The notes: generated by a model from the letters alone, not told the origin. 64,000 nt of DNA from Candidatus Fukatsuia endosymbiont of Tuberolachnus salignus (GCF_964030845.1 NZ_OZ034983.1:372001-436000), one strand, 5' to 3'. Positions 9,507 to 19,051 are shown, counted from the first letter of the stretch. Numbers and translations are program-made.

Positions 9507-10005
9507 ATAGTTTACCTACTTTATTATATAACTAGCTTGGTAATAAATAGGATGTTTTTTAGGTAACCGATTCTCGAGCCTCTTAGGCCGGGTTTTCTTG
9601 GGCAGTGTGTGGGGAACATAAAAGGTGTAAGAGAAAGCATAAAGAGCCGTATTTATCAGATTATGAAGACAAACTAGAACGCCCTAGAAAAGTATTTCAG
9701 GAAGAGGTGACCTCTTTAGTAATAGGAGGGCAGTGTTCACGACAAGTAGAGAAAGAAAGAGGTTAGCTGGAGGTAGTGCCGTAGGTTGCTTGGTATCATT
9801 GGGTAATGAAGCCTCTTCCTGTGTCGCATGATAATAGGGTTGTTACCTCGCATTTGTTGACATCCTTTGTACACAAGGCTCTCATTTGTGCTATGGGAGG
9901 AGACATTTTATAGTGGTAAGCCGAGGTAGAAGGAGACTACCACCCGGCAGTGTTTCTGATAGTATTCGTTTACCTATCATCTGTTCGCTAACAAGGAGAA
10001 TCAAT
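9507..10005. other. Gene-free interval at the expected pykA-hexR position
   Basis: About 500 bases without a recognisable gene. In E. coli, lpxM and zwf are separated by pykA and hexR on the opposite strand. I translated this stretch on both strands and saw no pyruvate kinase or HexR motif. A short open stretch around 9607-9765 has no recognisable similarity. The zwf ribosome-binding site AAGGAG lies at the end, about 10 bases before the ATG. Confidence 0.6.
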
Positions 10006-11550
10006 ATGGCAGTGATCAATACAGCTCCAGCTTGTGATCTGGTTATTTTCGGTGCTAAAGGTGATCTGGCACGCCGAAAATTGCTGCCTTCCCTTTACCA
10101 GTTAGAAAAAGCGAGGCATCTTCATCCTGATACCAGGATCATTGGTGTGGCTCGTGCCGATTGGAACAAAGCAACCTACATCGAAGAGATGAAGAAAGCC
10201 CTTGAACAATTTATGAAAGAGAAACCAGATAATCAGTTTTGGCATAAACTCAGTGCCAGGCTAGATTTCTGTCATCTTGATATCAATGACTTAGAAAACT
10301 TTAAGAAATTAAGCGCAATGCTTGATCAAAAAAAACGTACCACTCTACATTATTTTGCCATGCCGCCTGACACCTTTGGCACAATTTGTAAGGGATTAGG
10401 TCAGGCAGGGTTAAATAAACAACCAAGTCGAGTGGTAATGGAAAAACCATTGGGAACCGATTTAGCATCATCACGGGTAATTAACGACCAGGTTGCTGAA
10501 TATTTCGATGAGTCTCAGGTTTATCGTATTGATCATTATTTAGGTAAAGAAACAGTGCTCAATTTGTTGGCGCTACGGTTTTCTAACTCATTGTTTGTCT
10601 CAAACTGGGATAACCGCACCATCGACCATGTGCAAATTACCGTTGCTGAAGAGGTTGGTATTGAAGGGCGTTGGGGATATTTTGACAGTGCGGGGCAAAT
10701 GCGTGATATGGTGCAAAACCATCTGCTACAGATCCTTACCATGATTGCTATGTCGCCTTCCGCCGATCTCAGTGCTGACCGTATCCGTGATGAAAAAGTG
10801 AAAATACTACGCTCACTACGCCGGATCGATCATGGCAACGTGCGTGATACCACGGTCCGTGGTCAATACACTTCTGGGTTTGTGCAAGGAGAAAAAGTAC
10901 CAGGCTATCTGGAAGAAGAAGGCGCGAATAAAGATAGTGCGACTGAAACCTTTGTCTCAATTCGTGTTGATATTGATGATTGGCGTTGGGCTGGCGTGCC
11001 TTTTTATCTACGCACTGGCAAACGTCTGCCGACTAAATGCTCTGAAGTCGTCGTTTACTTTAAAAATCCAGCAATTAATTTATTTCGTGAATCCTATCAA
11101 CAACTGCCACAAAATAAATTAATTATCCGTCTACAACCTGATGAAGGTATCGAAATACAAGTACTTAATAAAGTACCTGGCTTAGAGCATAAGCATCGGT
11201 TACAAACCACGAAGCTTGACTTGAGTTTTTCAGAAACTTTTCATCAAAAACATCTCGCTGATGCCTACGAGCGCTTACTTCTGGAATTTATGCGCGGTAT
11301 TCAAGCCTTGTTTGTCCGTCGTGATGAAGTTGAAGAAGCCTGGAAATGGGTTGACTCCATCATGGATGCCTGGCAGACAGACGATGAAGCACCGAAGCCA
11401 TATCAAGCCGGTACTTGGGGGCCAACCGCTTCTATTGCCATGATTACGCGTGATGGTCGCTTATGGAACGAATGTTCGAAAGAACCTGTTCGAAATCGTC
11501 ATGAGCGAGGTTCCGACGAGATAATTAGCCCTGAACTGACTGAGAGATAG
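10006..11550 (+). CDS. zwf: Glucose-6-phosphate 1-dehydrogenase, with a repeat-derived C-terminal tail
   Basis: First enzyme of the oxidative pentose phosphate pathway; oxidises glucose-6-phosphate with NADP+. The N-terminus has the dinucleotide fold motif GAKGDLARRKLLPSL. The substrate/catalytic motif RIDHYLGKE is intact. The start is ATG 10006 (MAVINTAPACDLVIFGA), preceded by AAGGAG; the longer frame from 9886 has no homology. At 514 aa it exceeds E. coli Zwf (491). Homology ends at DGRLWNE, and the last about 20 residues are encoded by DNA containing an R1 repeat end (GAACCTGTTCGAAATCGTC near 11492), which removed the native stop. Confidence 0.95.
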   Translation: MAVINTAPACDLVIFGAKGDLARRKLLPSLYQLEKARHLHPDTRIIGVARADWNKATYIEEMKKALEQFMKEKPDNQFWHKLSARLDFCHLDINDLENFKKLSAMLDQKKRTTLHYFAMPPDTFGTICKGLGQAGLNKQPSRVVMEKPLGTDLASSRVINDQVAEYFDESQVYRIDHYLGKETVLNLLALRFSNSLFVSNWDNRTIDHVQITVAEEVGIEGRWGYFDSAGQMRDMVQNHLLQILTMIAMSPSADLSADRIRDEKVKILRSLRRIDHGNVRDTTVRGQYTSGFVQGEKVPGYLEEEGANKDSATETFVSIRVDIDDWRWAGVPFYLRTGKRLPTKCSEVVVYFKNPAINLFRESYQQLPQNKLIIRLQPDEGIEIQVLNKVPGLEHKHRLQTTKLDLSFSETFHQKHLADAYERLLLEFMRGIQALFVRRDEVEEAWKWVDSIMDAWQTDDEAPKPYQAGTWGPTASIAMITRDGRLWNECSKEPVRNRHERGSDEIISPELTER

Positions 11551-11551
11551 T

Positions 11552-13483
11552 GTGATAGACGATTTTACAACAGATGGCGCGTTAGCACGGGCGATCACTG
11601 GTTTTAATCCGCGGGGATCTCAGCGGCAGATGGCACAAGCGATAAGTAAAGTCATTGATACTAAACAACAGTTGGTGGTAGAGGCTGGTACTGGAACGGG
11701 GAAAACTTTTGCTTATTTGGCACCGGCGCTACGGGCGAATTGTAAAGTTGTCATCTCTACCGGTTCAAAAGCATTACAGGATCAGCTATATGGACGGGAT
11801 CTTCCTACCGTTGCTGGTGCGGTAAATTTTAAAGGTCGATTGGCGTTATTGAAAGGGCGATCAAATTACCTTTGTCTGGAGCGTTTAGACCAACAATCAC
11901 TTGCGGGCGGCGAGCAAACAAAGAATACGCTGAAAGATTTGGCACATTTGCGTCGTTGGTCGTCGAAAACACGGGATGGAGATGTTAGCACCTGCTCTCA
12001 AGTCTCAGAAGATAGCCTTGTCTGGCCGTTAGTCACCAGCACCAATGATAACTGTTTAGGCGGTGACTGCCCAAGGTACCAGGATTGTTTCGTTGTCAAA
12101 GCGCGACGCAGAGCGATAGACGCTGATATCATTGTGGTCAATCACCATCTGTTTATGGCTGATATGGTGGTGAAAGAAAGTGGCTTTGCCGAACTTATCC
12201 CCCGTGCTGATGTGATTATTTTTGATGAGGCTCATCAACTCCCTGATATTGCTAGCCAATACTTCGGTCAACAATTAACTAGCCGCCAATTAATGGATCT
12301 GGCAAAGGATATCATTATTGCCTATCGTACCGAAGTGAGGGATGTAGTACAGCTGCAGAAGAGTGCTGATAGTTTGGTTCGGCGTACACAGGATTTTCGT
12401 TTGGCACTTGGAAACCCTGATTCTCAGGGTAGCTTTCTCGGTAATTTACGCGGTAATTTACGTGATTTATTACAACAAACACCGATCCAACAGGCGTTGT
12501 TATTATTAGATGATGCACTGGAACTCTGTTATGAGGTGAGTAAATTATCCCTTGGGCGTTCCGCTATACTTGATGCGGCTTTCGAGCGCATAACCCTGTA
12601 CCGTCATCGGTTGAAACGGCTCAACGAAGTGAGTACCCCTGGTTTTAGTTATTGGTATGAATGTAGTTCACGTCACTTTGTACTAGCACTGACGCCGCTT
12701 TCCATTGCGGATCGTTTTCATGAATTAATCGCGGAAAAACCGGCTAGCTGGATTTTTACCTCTGCCACATTATCGGTTAATGAACAACTGGAGCATTTCA
12801 CTCAGCGTCTTGGTTTGATGCAAGCACAAACCCTGTTACTGCCGAGTCCATTCGACTATGCACATCAAGCGTTACTCTGCGTACCGCGTGATCTTCCATC
12901 ACCTAATCAACCCGGTGCGGCAAAAAGATTAGTTGTTATGCTTCAACCCTTGATTGAAGCTAATCAAGGACGTTGCTTTTTTTTATGTACCTCATACCAG
13001 ATGATGCGAGAGCTAGCAGAAGCGTTCCGTGCCAACATGGATCTGCCCGTGTTCGTGCAAGGAGAAACCAGTAAAGGGCAGTTGTTAGCCGAATTCGTCA
13101 CTACGGGCAATGCATTGTTAGTGGCGACTACCAGTTTTTGGGAAGGGGTCGATGTACGCGGTGATACATTATCCTGCGTTATTATCGACAAATTGCCTTT
13201 TACTACCCCTGATGATCCGTTATTAAAAGCCAGAATTGAGGATTGTCGTTTACGTGGTGGTGATCCCTTTAATGAGGTTCAACTGCCTGATGCGGTTATT
13301 ATGCTAAAACAAGGCGTTGGGCGTTTAATCCGTGATATTAATGACTACGGCGTATTAATCATTTGTGACAATCGATTGGTGATGCGTCCCTATGGGGAAG
13401 TATTTCTTAAGAGTTTGCCCCCGACGCCGCGTACTCGCGATTTAACCATTGCGATTGATTTCCTCAAAGCACGCATAGATTAA
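11552..13483 (+). CDS. yoaA: DinG/XPD-type ATP-dependent DNA helicase YoaA
   Basis: Iron-sulfur superfamily 2 helicase of the DinG/XPD group; the E. coli protein works in DNA damage tolerance with the chi subunit of Pol III. Walker A is EAGTGTGKTFAYL (about residues 44-56). Cysteines in CLGGDCPRYQDCF, together with YLCLE upstream, form the likely 4Fe-4S site. The Walker B/DEAH motif is IIFDEAHQLPD, and the C-terminal helicase motif is QGVGRLIRD. Length 643 aa (E. coli 636). The start is GTG directly after the zwf stop. In E. coli yoaA is followed by tsaB; here an IS630 element and an R1 repeat intervene. Confidence 0.94.
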   Translation: MIDDFTTDGALARAITGFNPRGSQRQMAQAISKVIDTKQQLVVEAGTGTGKTFAYLAPALRANCKVVISTGSKALQDQLYGRDLPTVAGAVNFKGRLALLKGRSNYLCLERLDQQSLAGGEQTKNTLKDLAHLRRWSSKTRDGDVSTCSQVSEDSLVWPLVTSTNDNCLGGDCPRYQDCFVVKARRRAIDADIIVVNHHLFMADMVVKESGFAELIPRADVIIFDEAHQLPDIASQYFGQQLTSRQLMDLAKDIIIAYRTEVRDVVQLQKSADSLVRRTQDFRLALGNPDSQGSFLGNLRGNLRDLLQQTPIQQALLLLDDALELCYEVSKLSLGRSAILDAAFERITLYRHRLKRLNEVSTPGFSYWYECSSRHFVLALTPLSIADRFHELIAEKPASWIFTSATLSVNEQLEHFTQRLGLMQAQTLLLPSPFDYAHQALLCVPRDLPSPNQPGAAKRLVVMLQPLIEANQGRCFFLCTSYQMMRELAEAFRANMDLPVFVQGETSKGQLLAEFVTTGNALLVATTSFWEGVDVRGDTLSCVIIDKLPFTTPDDPLLKARIEDCRLRGGDPFNEVQLPDAVIMLKQGVGRLIRDINDYGVLIICDNRLVMRPYGEVFLKSLPPTPRTRDLTIAIDFLKARID

Positions 13484-13527
13484 CACTGGAAAGATGCGTC
13501 ATATCTACGAGCAATGTCGACCTGGTA

Positions 13528-14625
13528 TATACCCAAGTGAAATCAAGATGCAGGATTTAGCGCCTGGAAATTATCGTTTAAGCGAGATACCAGAGAACTT
13601 GCCATTTGTGGTAGCTTCACTTCAAAGAAGTTTAAGATATCGTTCTTAAAACTCTGTTTAGATGGGTAATATCTATTGTTTCGTGTTTGCTCATTCATCA
13701 CCTTCCACAATCGCTCTATCGGGTTTAGATTCGGGCTATACGGCGGAAGGTAATGAAGCTGGATATTCAACGTAAGCGCGGCGTCTTGCACAAGCTGTGA
13801 ACGGTGATAGCCTGCACCCTCGAGGATCACATGTGCCGTTGTCGTGATGGGATAATGCGCGCGAATGGCAGACAGGAAGTGAACCACATTTTCGCTGTTA
13901 ATCGTCTCATCATCACGGATTATGGGGTTAGCCACATTCTGGATGTTCAAGGCTCCCATGATATTCAACCGCGTTCTGCTCCCGGTGGTCTCTATCGTTT
14001 TATCCTGGCCTTTTCGTATCCAGCCGTAGCTTATTTTGGTGGCTTGTGTCGGATGAACGGCATCAATAAACAGTATGGGGTCATTACCCGCGGCGTCTTT
14101 CAATTCGCTGTAGGTCTTTATAAATTGCTGCTGTTTCTCAACGGCAAATTTATGCGGAACACCTTTCGGCTTTTTATAGCTAAAGCCATGCTGCTTCAAC
14201 CCTTTATACAGACCTGATACGGTAAAGGTGATGTTCCAGCGTCCAGCGATATACGCCACAATTTGGTGATTGTGGTGGTAGAGCGGCTGGGTGAGATGTT
14301 CAACCAGCGACGTGGTCTGTTCCGCATTGAGATAGCCATCGGAGCCGCCATTTTCAGGCTTGAGCTTGTTGAGTTTATGATAGTCTGTAAGGTGGCGCCG
14401 CACCGTGGTTTCATTAATGAGCTGTGAGTGAGCAATCATAGGGGGAGTCCAGCCGTCTGCGGACAACAAAACACACCGGATCCTGTCACAGACACGGCGG
14501 TCATGGCTTTGACGATGTTGGGCTTCGAGGGTAATTTTCTGGTCAGCAGTCAGCTCTATTTTCATGGCTATGAGCATGATCCTTATCGACTTCAAAATCA
14601 AGCATCTTCATTGATCACGGGTATA
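13528..14625 (-). mobile_element. IS630-family insertion sequence, copy 1
   Basis: A 1098-base unit including flanking TA dinucleotides. The ends are related inverted repeats: TATACCCAAGTGAAATCAAG at one end and the complement of TATACCCGTGATCAATGAAG at the other. Copies 2 (26584-27681) and 3 (44723-45820) have the same length and ends. IS630 elements duplicate a target TA, which fits all three junctions. It lies between yoaA and tsaB. Confidence 0.93.
13543..14601 (-). CDS. IS630-family transposase, copy 1
   Basis: A 352-aa DDE transposase (ATG at residue 13, MKIELTADQKI, is an equally plausible start). The N-terminal half is helix-turn-helix (winged-helix type, with the EAQHRQSHDRRVCDRIRCVLL segment). 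The C-terminal DDE_3 domain has D180 in LFIDAVHP and E296 in LNPIERLWK. At the expected second aspartate the sequence reads VILEGAGYH, so residue 261 is Glu. Other copies differ at only a few residues. The frame is intact, indicating recent spread. Confidence 0.93.
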   Translation of the reverse strand: MILKSIRIMLIAMKIELTADQKITLEAQHRQSHDRRVCDRIRCVLLSADGWTPPMIAHSQLINETTVRRHLTDYHKLNKLKPENGGSDGYLNAEQTTSLVEHLTQPLYHHNHQIVAYIAGRWNITFTVSGLYKGLKQHGFSYKKPKGVPHKFAVEKQQQFIKTYSELKDAAGNDPILFIDAVHPTQATKISYGWIRKGQDKTIETTGSRTRLNIMGALNIQNVANPIIRDDETINSENVVHFLSAIRAHYPITTTAHVILEGAGYHRSQLVQDAALTLNIQLHYLPPYSPNLNPIERLWKVMNEQTRNNRYYPSKQSFKNDILNFFEVKLPQMASSLVSRLNDNFQALNPAS

Positions 14626-14644
14626 TGTCACTATGGTTTTGAAG

Positions 14645-14812
14645 AGCCTGTTCCAAATTTTCTTGAGCGACGCTCAGACGAAGAAAAAACGGGCTAAAAA
14701 GCGCAGTTTATCCTTTGTATATAATAAAAAGGGCATTCATGAGCATTTTGAGCGCGTTTTTGACGAATGACTTGACCAAAACACGGTGAGCACAAGAAAT
14801 TGCTAACAGGTT
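14645..14812. repeat. R1 inverted-repeat element, copy B
   Basis: Same family and orientation as the copy at 4288. The ends are AGCCTGTTCCAAATT and AACAGGTT, with a central TTGTATATAA. The 331-base space between IS630 copy 1 and tsaB otherwise holds only a trace resembling the R2 end (AAGAAGTCTAA near 14815) and the tsaB leader. Confidence 0.8.
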
Positions 14813-14956
14813 CTAAGAAGTCTAATGTTGTAAGGCTCATATCATCGCAAGGTATGCTATGATTTGTGTTCTGCAGGATCTTGTTTACGCTGGGGTTGTA
14901 ACGAAGCATAACGGACTATAAATAAATCCCTTCTTTTTTTTTCTTCCGAGGTTGGC

Positions 14957-15655
14957 ATGTCGGTGCGAATTTTAGCGATTGATACGGCAACAGAGGCTTG
15001 TTCTGTCGCCCTTTGGAATGACGGTGAAATTTGTACCTTATTTGAGGTTTGTCCTCGCAAGCACACACAACGTATTTTACCTATGATACAACAGGTTCTA
15101 GCTGACTCAGAACTCTCTCTTCATCAATTGGATGCGTTAGCCTTTGGGCGTGGTCCTGGCAGTTTTACCGGTGTGCGTATCGGTATTGGCATTGGGCAAG
15201 GGCTAGCATTAGGCACTGATTTGCCGATGATTGGTGTCTCAACTTTACAAACTTTAGCTCAAGGCGCATGGCGGCAGAGTGGAGCGCAGCAAGTATTAGC
15301 AGCGATTGATGCCCGTATGGGTGAGATTTATTGGGGGCAATTTACGCAAAGTGCCTCTGGTTACTGGCTGGGAACAGATAGCGAGGCAGTTATCACACCT
15401 CAACAGGCTTTATTGTGTTCACAGTCGTTGGCAGGTCATTGGGTTACTGTGGGGACGGGTTGGCAAACCTATCCTGATTTGATTGCCGACAGCGGAGTGA
15501 TCTTGTCGACGGGGCAATTAACATTACCACGGGCGGAAGATATGTTACCGCTCGCGTTACAATCGTGGTACGACGGAGATGTTATCAAAGTTGAACAAGC
15601 TGAACCGATCTACTTACGCAATGAAGTAACGTGGAAAAAATTAAATAGATTTTGA
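14957..15655 (+). CDS. tsaB: tRNA t6A37 biosynthesis protein TsaB
   Basis: Partner of TsaD and TsaE in making N6-threonylcarbamoyladenosine at position 37 of ANN-decoding tRNAs. It is an ASKHA-fold protein without the metal histidines of TsaD. Recognised by ILAIDTATEACSVAL at the N-terminus and GRGPGSFTGVRIGIGIGQGLAL near residues 64-85. Length 232 aa matches E. coli (231). The start ATG begins MSVRILAIDTA. It is followed by the slp-like gene after 24 bases, the usual tsaB-yeaY-fadD-rnd order. Confidence 0.95.
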   Translation: MSVRILAIDTATEACSVALWNDGEICTLFEVCPRKHTQRILPMIQQVLADSELSLHQLDALAFGRGPGSFTGVRIGIGIGQGLALGTDLPMIGVSTLQTLAQGAWRQSGAQQVLAAIDARMGEIYWGQFTQSASGYWLGTDSEAVITPQQALLCSQSLAGHWVTVGTGWQTYPDLIADSGVILSTGQLTLPRAEDMLPLALQSWYDGDVIKVEQAEPIYLRNEVTWKKLNRF

Positions 15656-15679
15656 GCAGATTTTTGGCGGAGATAACCT

Positions 15680-16252
15680 GTGGTGACAATCAATGTATTT
15701 AGCAATAAAGCGTCTTTTACAGCATTGACTTTGGCTGTTATGTTGCTGGTGGGGTGTGTGAATGTACCTAAAGTGCTAGAAGGCACCACCAGGACACCAC
15801 AACAAAATCTGAATGTAATAAAAATGACCCCTCAGGCGTTTATCGGGCAAGAAGCCCGCTTCGGGGGGACTGTTGTGAGTGTTGTCAATGAGCCGAAACG
15901 GACGCGTTTGGAAATTACCAGCGTTCCTCTGGATAGCGGTGCCAAACCGATTTTAGGTGAAGCGTCTCAAGGGAGGATTATTGCTTATGTTAATGCGTTT
16001 CTTGAACCTGTAGATTTTCAAGGGCGTTTAGTCACGGTTATTGGATCCGTTGCCGGCATTGAAAAGGGTAAAATCGGCAAAGTTCCCTATGATTTCGTAG
16101 TGATTAATGTTAACGGTTATAAGCGTTGGTATCTGGCGGAGCAAATCGTTATGCCACCGGCGCTAATGGATCCCTGGGGCTTGCGTGGTTATCCCAATTG
16201 GGGATGGTACAATAACCAGACTGCACAAATACAGACTATCGTTACCGAGTAA
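15680..16252 (+). CDS. yeaY: Slp-family outer membrane lipoprotein (YeaY-like)
   Basis: A 190-aa Slp/YeaY lipoprotein. A type II signal peptide ends in the lipobox LLVGC, so the mature protein begins at that Cys, close to residue 26. The body contains the family motif TPQQNLNVIKMTPQAFIGQEARFGGTVV. The role is unknown in general; Slp proteins are linked to starvation and acid stress. The start is GTG, with a second in-frame GTG one codon later. It lies just before fadD, as in E. coli. Confidence 0.9.
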   Translation: MVTINVFSNKASFTALTLAVMLLVGCVNVPKVLEGTTRTPQQNLNVIKMTPQAFIGQEARFGGTVVSVVNEPKRTRLEITSVPLDSGAKPILGEASQGRIIAYVNAFLEPVDFQGRLVTVIGSVAGIEKGKIGKVPYDFVVINVNGYKRWYLAEQIVMPPALMDPWGLRGYPNWGWYNNQTAQIQTIVTE

Positions 16253-16257
16253 GCAAG

Positions 16258-17922
16258 GTGGAAGAAATATGGTTAAAACGTTATCCCGTTGACGTGCCAG
16301 CAGAGATTAACCCGGATCGTTATGCGTCTTTGCCAGAGATGTTCGAGAATGCAGTATTAGCTTATGCAGACAAAGTTGCCTTTATTAATAAAGGTGAGGC
16401 GATGACTTTCCACCAGTTGGAAGAGCATAGCCGTGCTTTTGCTGCCTACTTGCAACAGGAATTGGGTTTAAAAAAGGGCGACCGGGTTGCTCTAATGATG
16501 CCAAACCTGTTGCAGTATCCCATCGCACTGTTTGGCATTTTACGGGCTGGCATGATAGTCGTGAATGTCAATCCCCTCTATACATCACCTGAATTGCAAC
16601 ATCAACTCAACGATAGCGGTGCAACGGCGATCGTGATTGTGGCTAATTTTGCCCGTACTTTAGAAAAAGTTATTGGCTACAGCCAGATAAGGCATGTCAT
16701 TTTGACGCATGTGGGGGATCAATTTTCAGTCGCCAAGAAGATTGTAGTGAATTTTGTGCTGCAATATATCAAACGGCAGATACCCCAATATCACTTGCCT
16801 GGTGCCGTCCCCTTTGGTACTGCGTTGCGCAAAGGGCAACAACTACAATATGTGAAACCAGATATCATCAACACTGATGTGGCGTTTTTACAATACACCG
16901 GTGGCACGAGCGGATTGGCTAAAGGCGTCATGTTAACTCATCGCAATATGTTGTCTAATCTTGAGCAAGTAAAAGCATCCTACGGATCATTACTGCAATC
17001 AGGGCAGGAATTGGTCGTTACCGCTTTGCCGCTTTATCATGTTTTTGCTTTGACCATTAATTGCTTATTATTTATCGAACGAGGTGGAAAAAATTTATTG
17101 ATCACCAGCCCGCGTGATATCTCGGCGATGGTAAAAGAATTAAGTCGTTATCCCTTTAGTGCGATAACAGGTGTTCATACGTTATTCAACACGTTATTAA
17201 ATCATGCAGCTTTTAAAAAACTTGATTTTTCTACATTGCGTTTCTCAGTCAGTGGTGGCATGCCAGGACAAAAAACACTCGCAGAGCAATGGCAGCGACT
17301 AACCGGTCAACACCTTAATGAAGGTTATGGCCTGACGGAATGTTCGCCATTGGTTACCAGTAACCCACACGACCTAAAAACGTATAGCGGGAGTGTCGGA
17401 ATACCGGTGCCATCAACAGAGATCCGTTTACTCAATAGTAAGGGTAAGAGTGCTCTTCTCGGTGAACCAGGTGAATTATGGGTACGTGGACCCCAAGTTA
17501 TGTTAGGTTACTGGCGACAATATGCCGCCACACAGCAAGTCTTACAAGATGGCTGGTTAGCAACCGGTGATATCGCGACTATGGATGATCAAGGTTTTTT
17601 GCGTATTGTGGATCGTAAAAAAGATATGATTTTGGTTTCAGGATTTAACGTTTATCCCAATGAAATCGAGAGAGTGGTTGCCATGCATCCGAAAGTGCTG
17701 GAATCGGCAGTAGTGGGTGTGCCTAATCACATTTCGGGTGAAAGAGTAAAAATTTTTGTGGTGCGAAAAGATAGCCGTTTGAGTAAAGATGAACTGCTTG
17801 CCCACTGTCGTCGTTACCTCACGGGTTATAAAGTACCGAGAATAGTAGTGTTTCGCGCCCAATTGCCGAAATCTAACTTAGGCAAAATACTCCGCAGGGA
17901 ACTGCGTAATGAAAGAGAATGA
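16258..17922 (+). CDS. fadD: Long-chain fatty acid-CoA ligase
   Basis: Activates exogenous long-chain fatty acids to acyl-CoA at the inner membrane. The AMP-binding P-loop is FLQYTGGTSGLAKG, the adenylate motif is GYGLTECSP, and the C-terminal FACS motif is DGWLATGDIATMDDQGFLRIVDRKKDMI. The catalytic lysine region KSNLGKILRRELR is kept. Length 554 aa (E. coli 561); only the very end is shorter. The GTG start aligns with E. coli (xxVWLxRYPxDVP). The 3' end overlaps rnd by 14 bases. Confidence 0.96.
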   Translation: MEEIWLKRYPVDVPAEINPDRYASLPEMFENAVLAYADKVAFINKGEAMTFHQLEEHSRAFAAYLQQELGLKKGDRVALMMPNLLQYPIALFGILRAGMIVVNVNPLYTSPELQHQLNDSGATAIVIVANFARTLEKVIGYSQIRHVILTHVGDQFSVAKKIVVNFVLQYIKRQIPQYHLPGAVPFGTALRKGQQLQYVKPDIINTDVAFLQYTGGTSGLAKGVMLTHRNMLSNLEQVKASYGSLLQSGQELVVTALPLYHVFALTINCLLFIERGGKNLLITSPRDISAMVKELSRYPFSAITGVHTLFNTLLNHAAFKKLDFSTLRFSVSGGMPGQKTLAEQWQRLTGQHLNEGYGLTECSPLVTSNPHDLKTYSGSVGIPVPSTEIRLLNSKGKSALLGEPGELWVRGPQVMLGYWRQYAATQQVLQDGWLATGDIATMDDQGFLRIVDRKKDMILVSGFNVYPNEIERVVAMHPKVLESAVVGVPNHISGERVKIFVVRKDSRLSKDELLAHCRRYLTGYKVPRIVVFRAQLPKSNLGKILRRELRNERE

Positions 17923-19048
17923 TACTTTGGATTATCAATTGATCACGAGTGACAGTGCGTTGCAAAGAATTTGCGAGCAAGCTCGTACCCGTAAAGAAGT
18001 GGCACTGGATACAGAATTTATCAGAACACACACCTATTACCCGCAGTTAGGTTTGATGCAATTGTACGACGGTGAAAATCTGTCCCTTATCGATCCACTT
18101 GTTATCAGAGAATGGCAGCCCTTTTGTCAGCTGTTACAGGATAAAAATGTGGTGAAGTTTTTACATGCGGGAGGAGAAGATATTGAAGTCTTCTTACATT
18201 TCTTCAATCAGTTAGCGACTCCCATGATTGATAGCCAGATCCTGGCGGCTTTTACTGGACACAACCTGTCCTGTGGTCTTGCCACTTTAGTGAAGCAATA
18301 TTGCGGTGTTGAATTGAATAAGAATGCATCGCGTACCGATTGGTTGATGCGCCCACTGAGTGAAGAACAATGTCATTATGCTGCTGCCGATGTATTTCAC
18401 CTTTTGCCACTCGCGAAACAATTGGTTGCCGAAACAGTTGCTGCCGGTTGGATGGAAGCCGTTGAATATGAATGTTTATTACTTGTTCACCGTCGTAGTC
18501 AAATTCTGGATCCAGCACTGGCTTACCGTAAAATTGCTCGTGCCTGGCAATTATCGATCCCTGAGCTGGCCTGTTTACAAAAACTGGCTGAATGGCGTTT
18601 AAACGAAGCACGTGAACGCAATTTAGCGGTGAATTTTGTGATACGGGAGGAACGGTTGTGGAAGGTTGCACGTTATCGACCCACTTCTCTTGGGGAACTG
18701 AATTCACTGGGACTGAGCAGGTTGGAGGTCCATTCTCACGGGAAAGCTTTGTTGGAATCAGTCGCACAAGGCAATCTGGCACCAGAAAAACTGCTACTAC
18801 CATTGGCAACCACTTTGTTTGAACAGCATAACTATAAAGAAGCTTTCAAAGAGATTAAGAAGAAAGTGCAATTGACTAGTCTGACTTGCGGACTAAACAG
18901 CGAGTTGTTGGCTTCACGTAGACAAATTAATCAACTATTAAAATGGCATTGGCAGCCAAAATCAACAGAGCAGCTGCCAGAACTCATCACTGCATGGCGT
19001 GCTGAGTTATTAGCCTCGCCGTTACAGGAAATACTCAAAAAATATTAG
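17909..19048 (+). CDS. rnd: Ribonuclease D
   Basis: A 3'-5' exoribonuclease trimming tRNA precursors. The DEDDy exonuclease residues are in DTEFIRTHTYYPQ, FLHAGGEDIEVF and YAAADVFHLLPL. An HRDC domain follows (ELACLQKLAEWRLNEARERNLA). Length 379 aa (E. coli 375). Start ATG 17909 lies inside fadD, which suggests translational coupling. The downstream gene is convergent. Confidence 0.95.
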   Translation: MKENDTLDYQLITSDSALQRICEQARTRKEVALDTEFIRTHTYYPQLGLMQLYDGENLSLIDPLVIREWQPFCQLLQDKNVVKFLHAGGEDIEVFLHFFNQLATPMIDSQILAAFTGHNLSCGLATLVKQYCGVELNKNASRTDWLMRPLSEEQCHYAAADVFHLLPLAKQLVAETVAAGWMEAVEYECLLLVHRRSQILDPALAYRKIARAWQLSIPELACLQKLAEWRLNEARERNLAVNFVIREERLWKVARYRPTSLGELNSLGLSRLEVHSHGKALLESVAQGNLAPEKLLLPLATTLFEQHNYKEAFKEIKKKVQLTSLTCGLNSELLASRRQINQLLKWHWQPKSTEQLPELITAWRAELLASPLQEILKKY

Positions 19049-19051
19049 GAT

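Noticed and set aside
9886..10005. Upstream extension of the zwf frame by 40 codons
   Set aside because: No homology, and a good AAGGAG ribosome-binding site points to ATG 10006, where Zwf similarity starts.
13804..14217. A 137-aa plus-strand frame inside each IS630 copy (also at 26860 and 44999)
   Set aside because: It lies antisense to the conserved transposase domain, has no recognisable motif, and is preserved only because the transposase is preserved.
18252..18809. A 185-aa minus-strand frame within rnd
   Set aside because: Antisense to the DEDD and HRDC domains of a well-supported gene; sequence has no family features.
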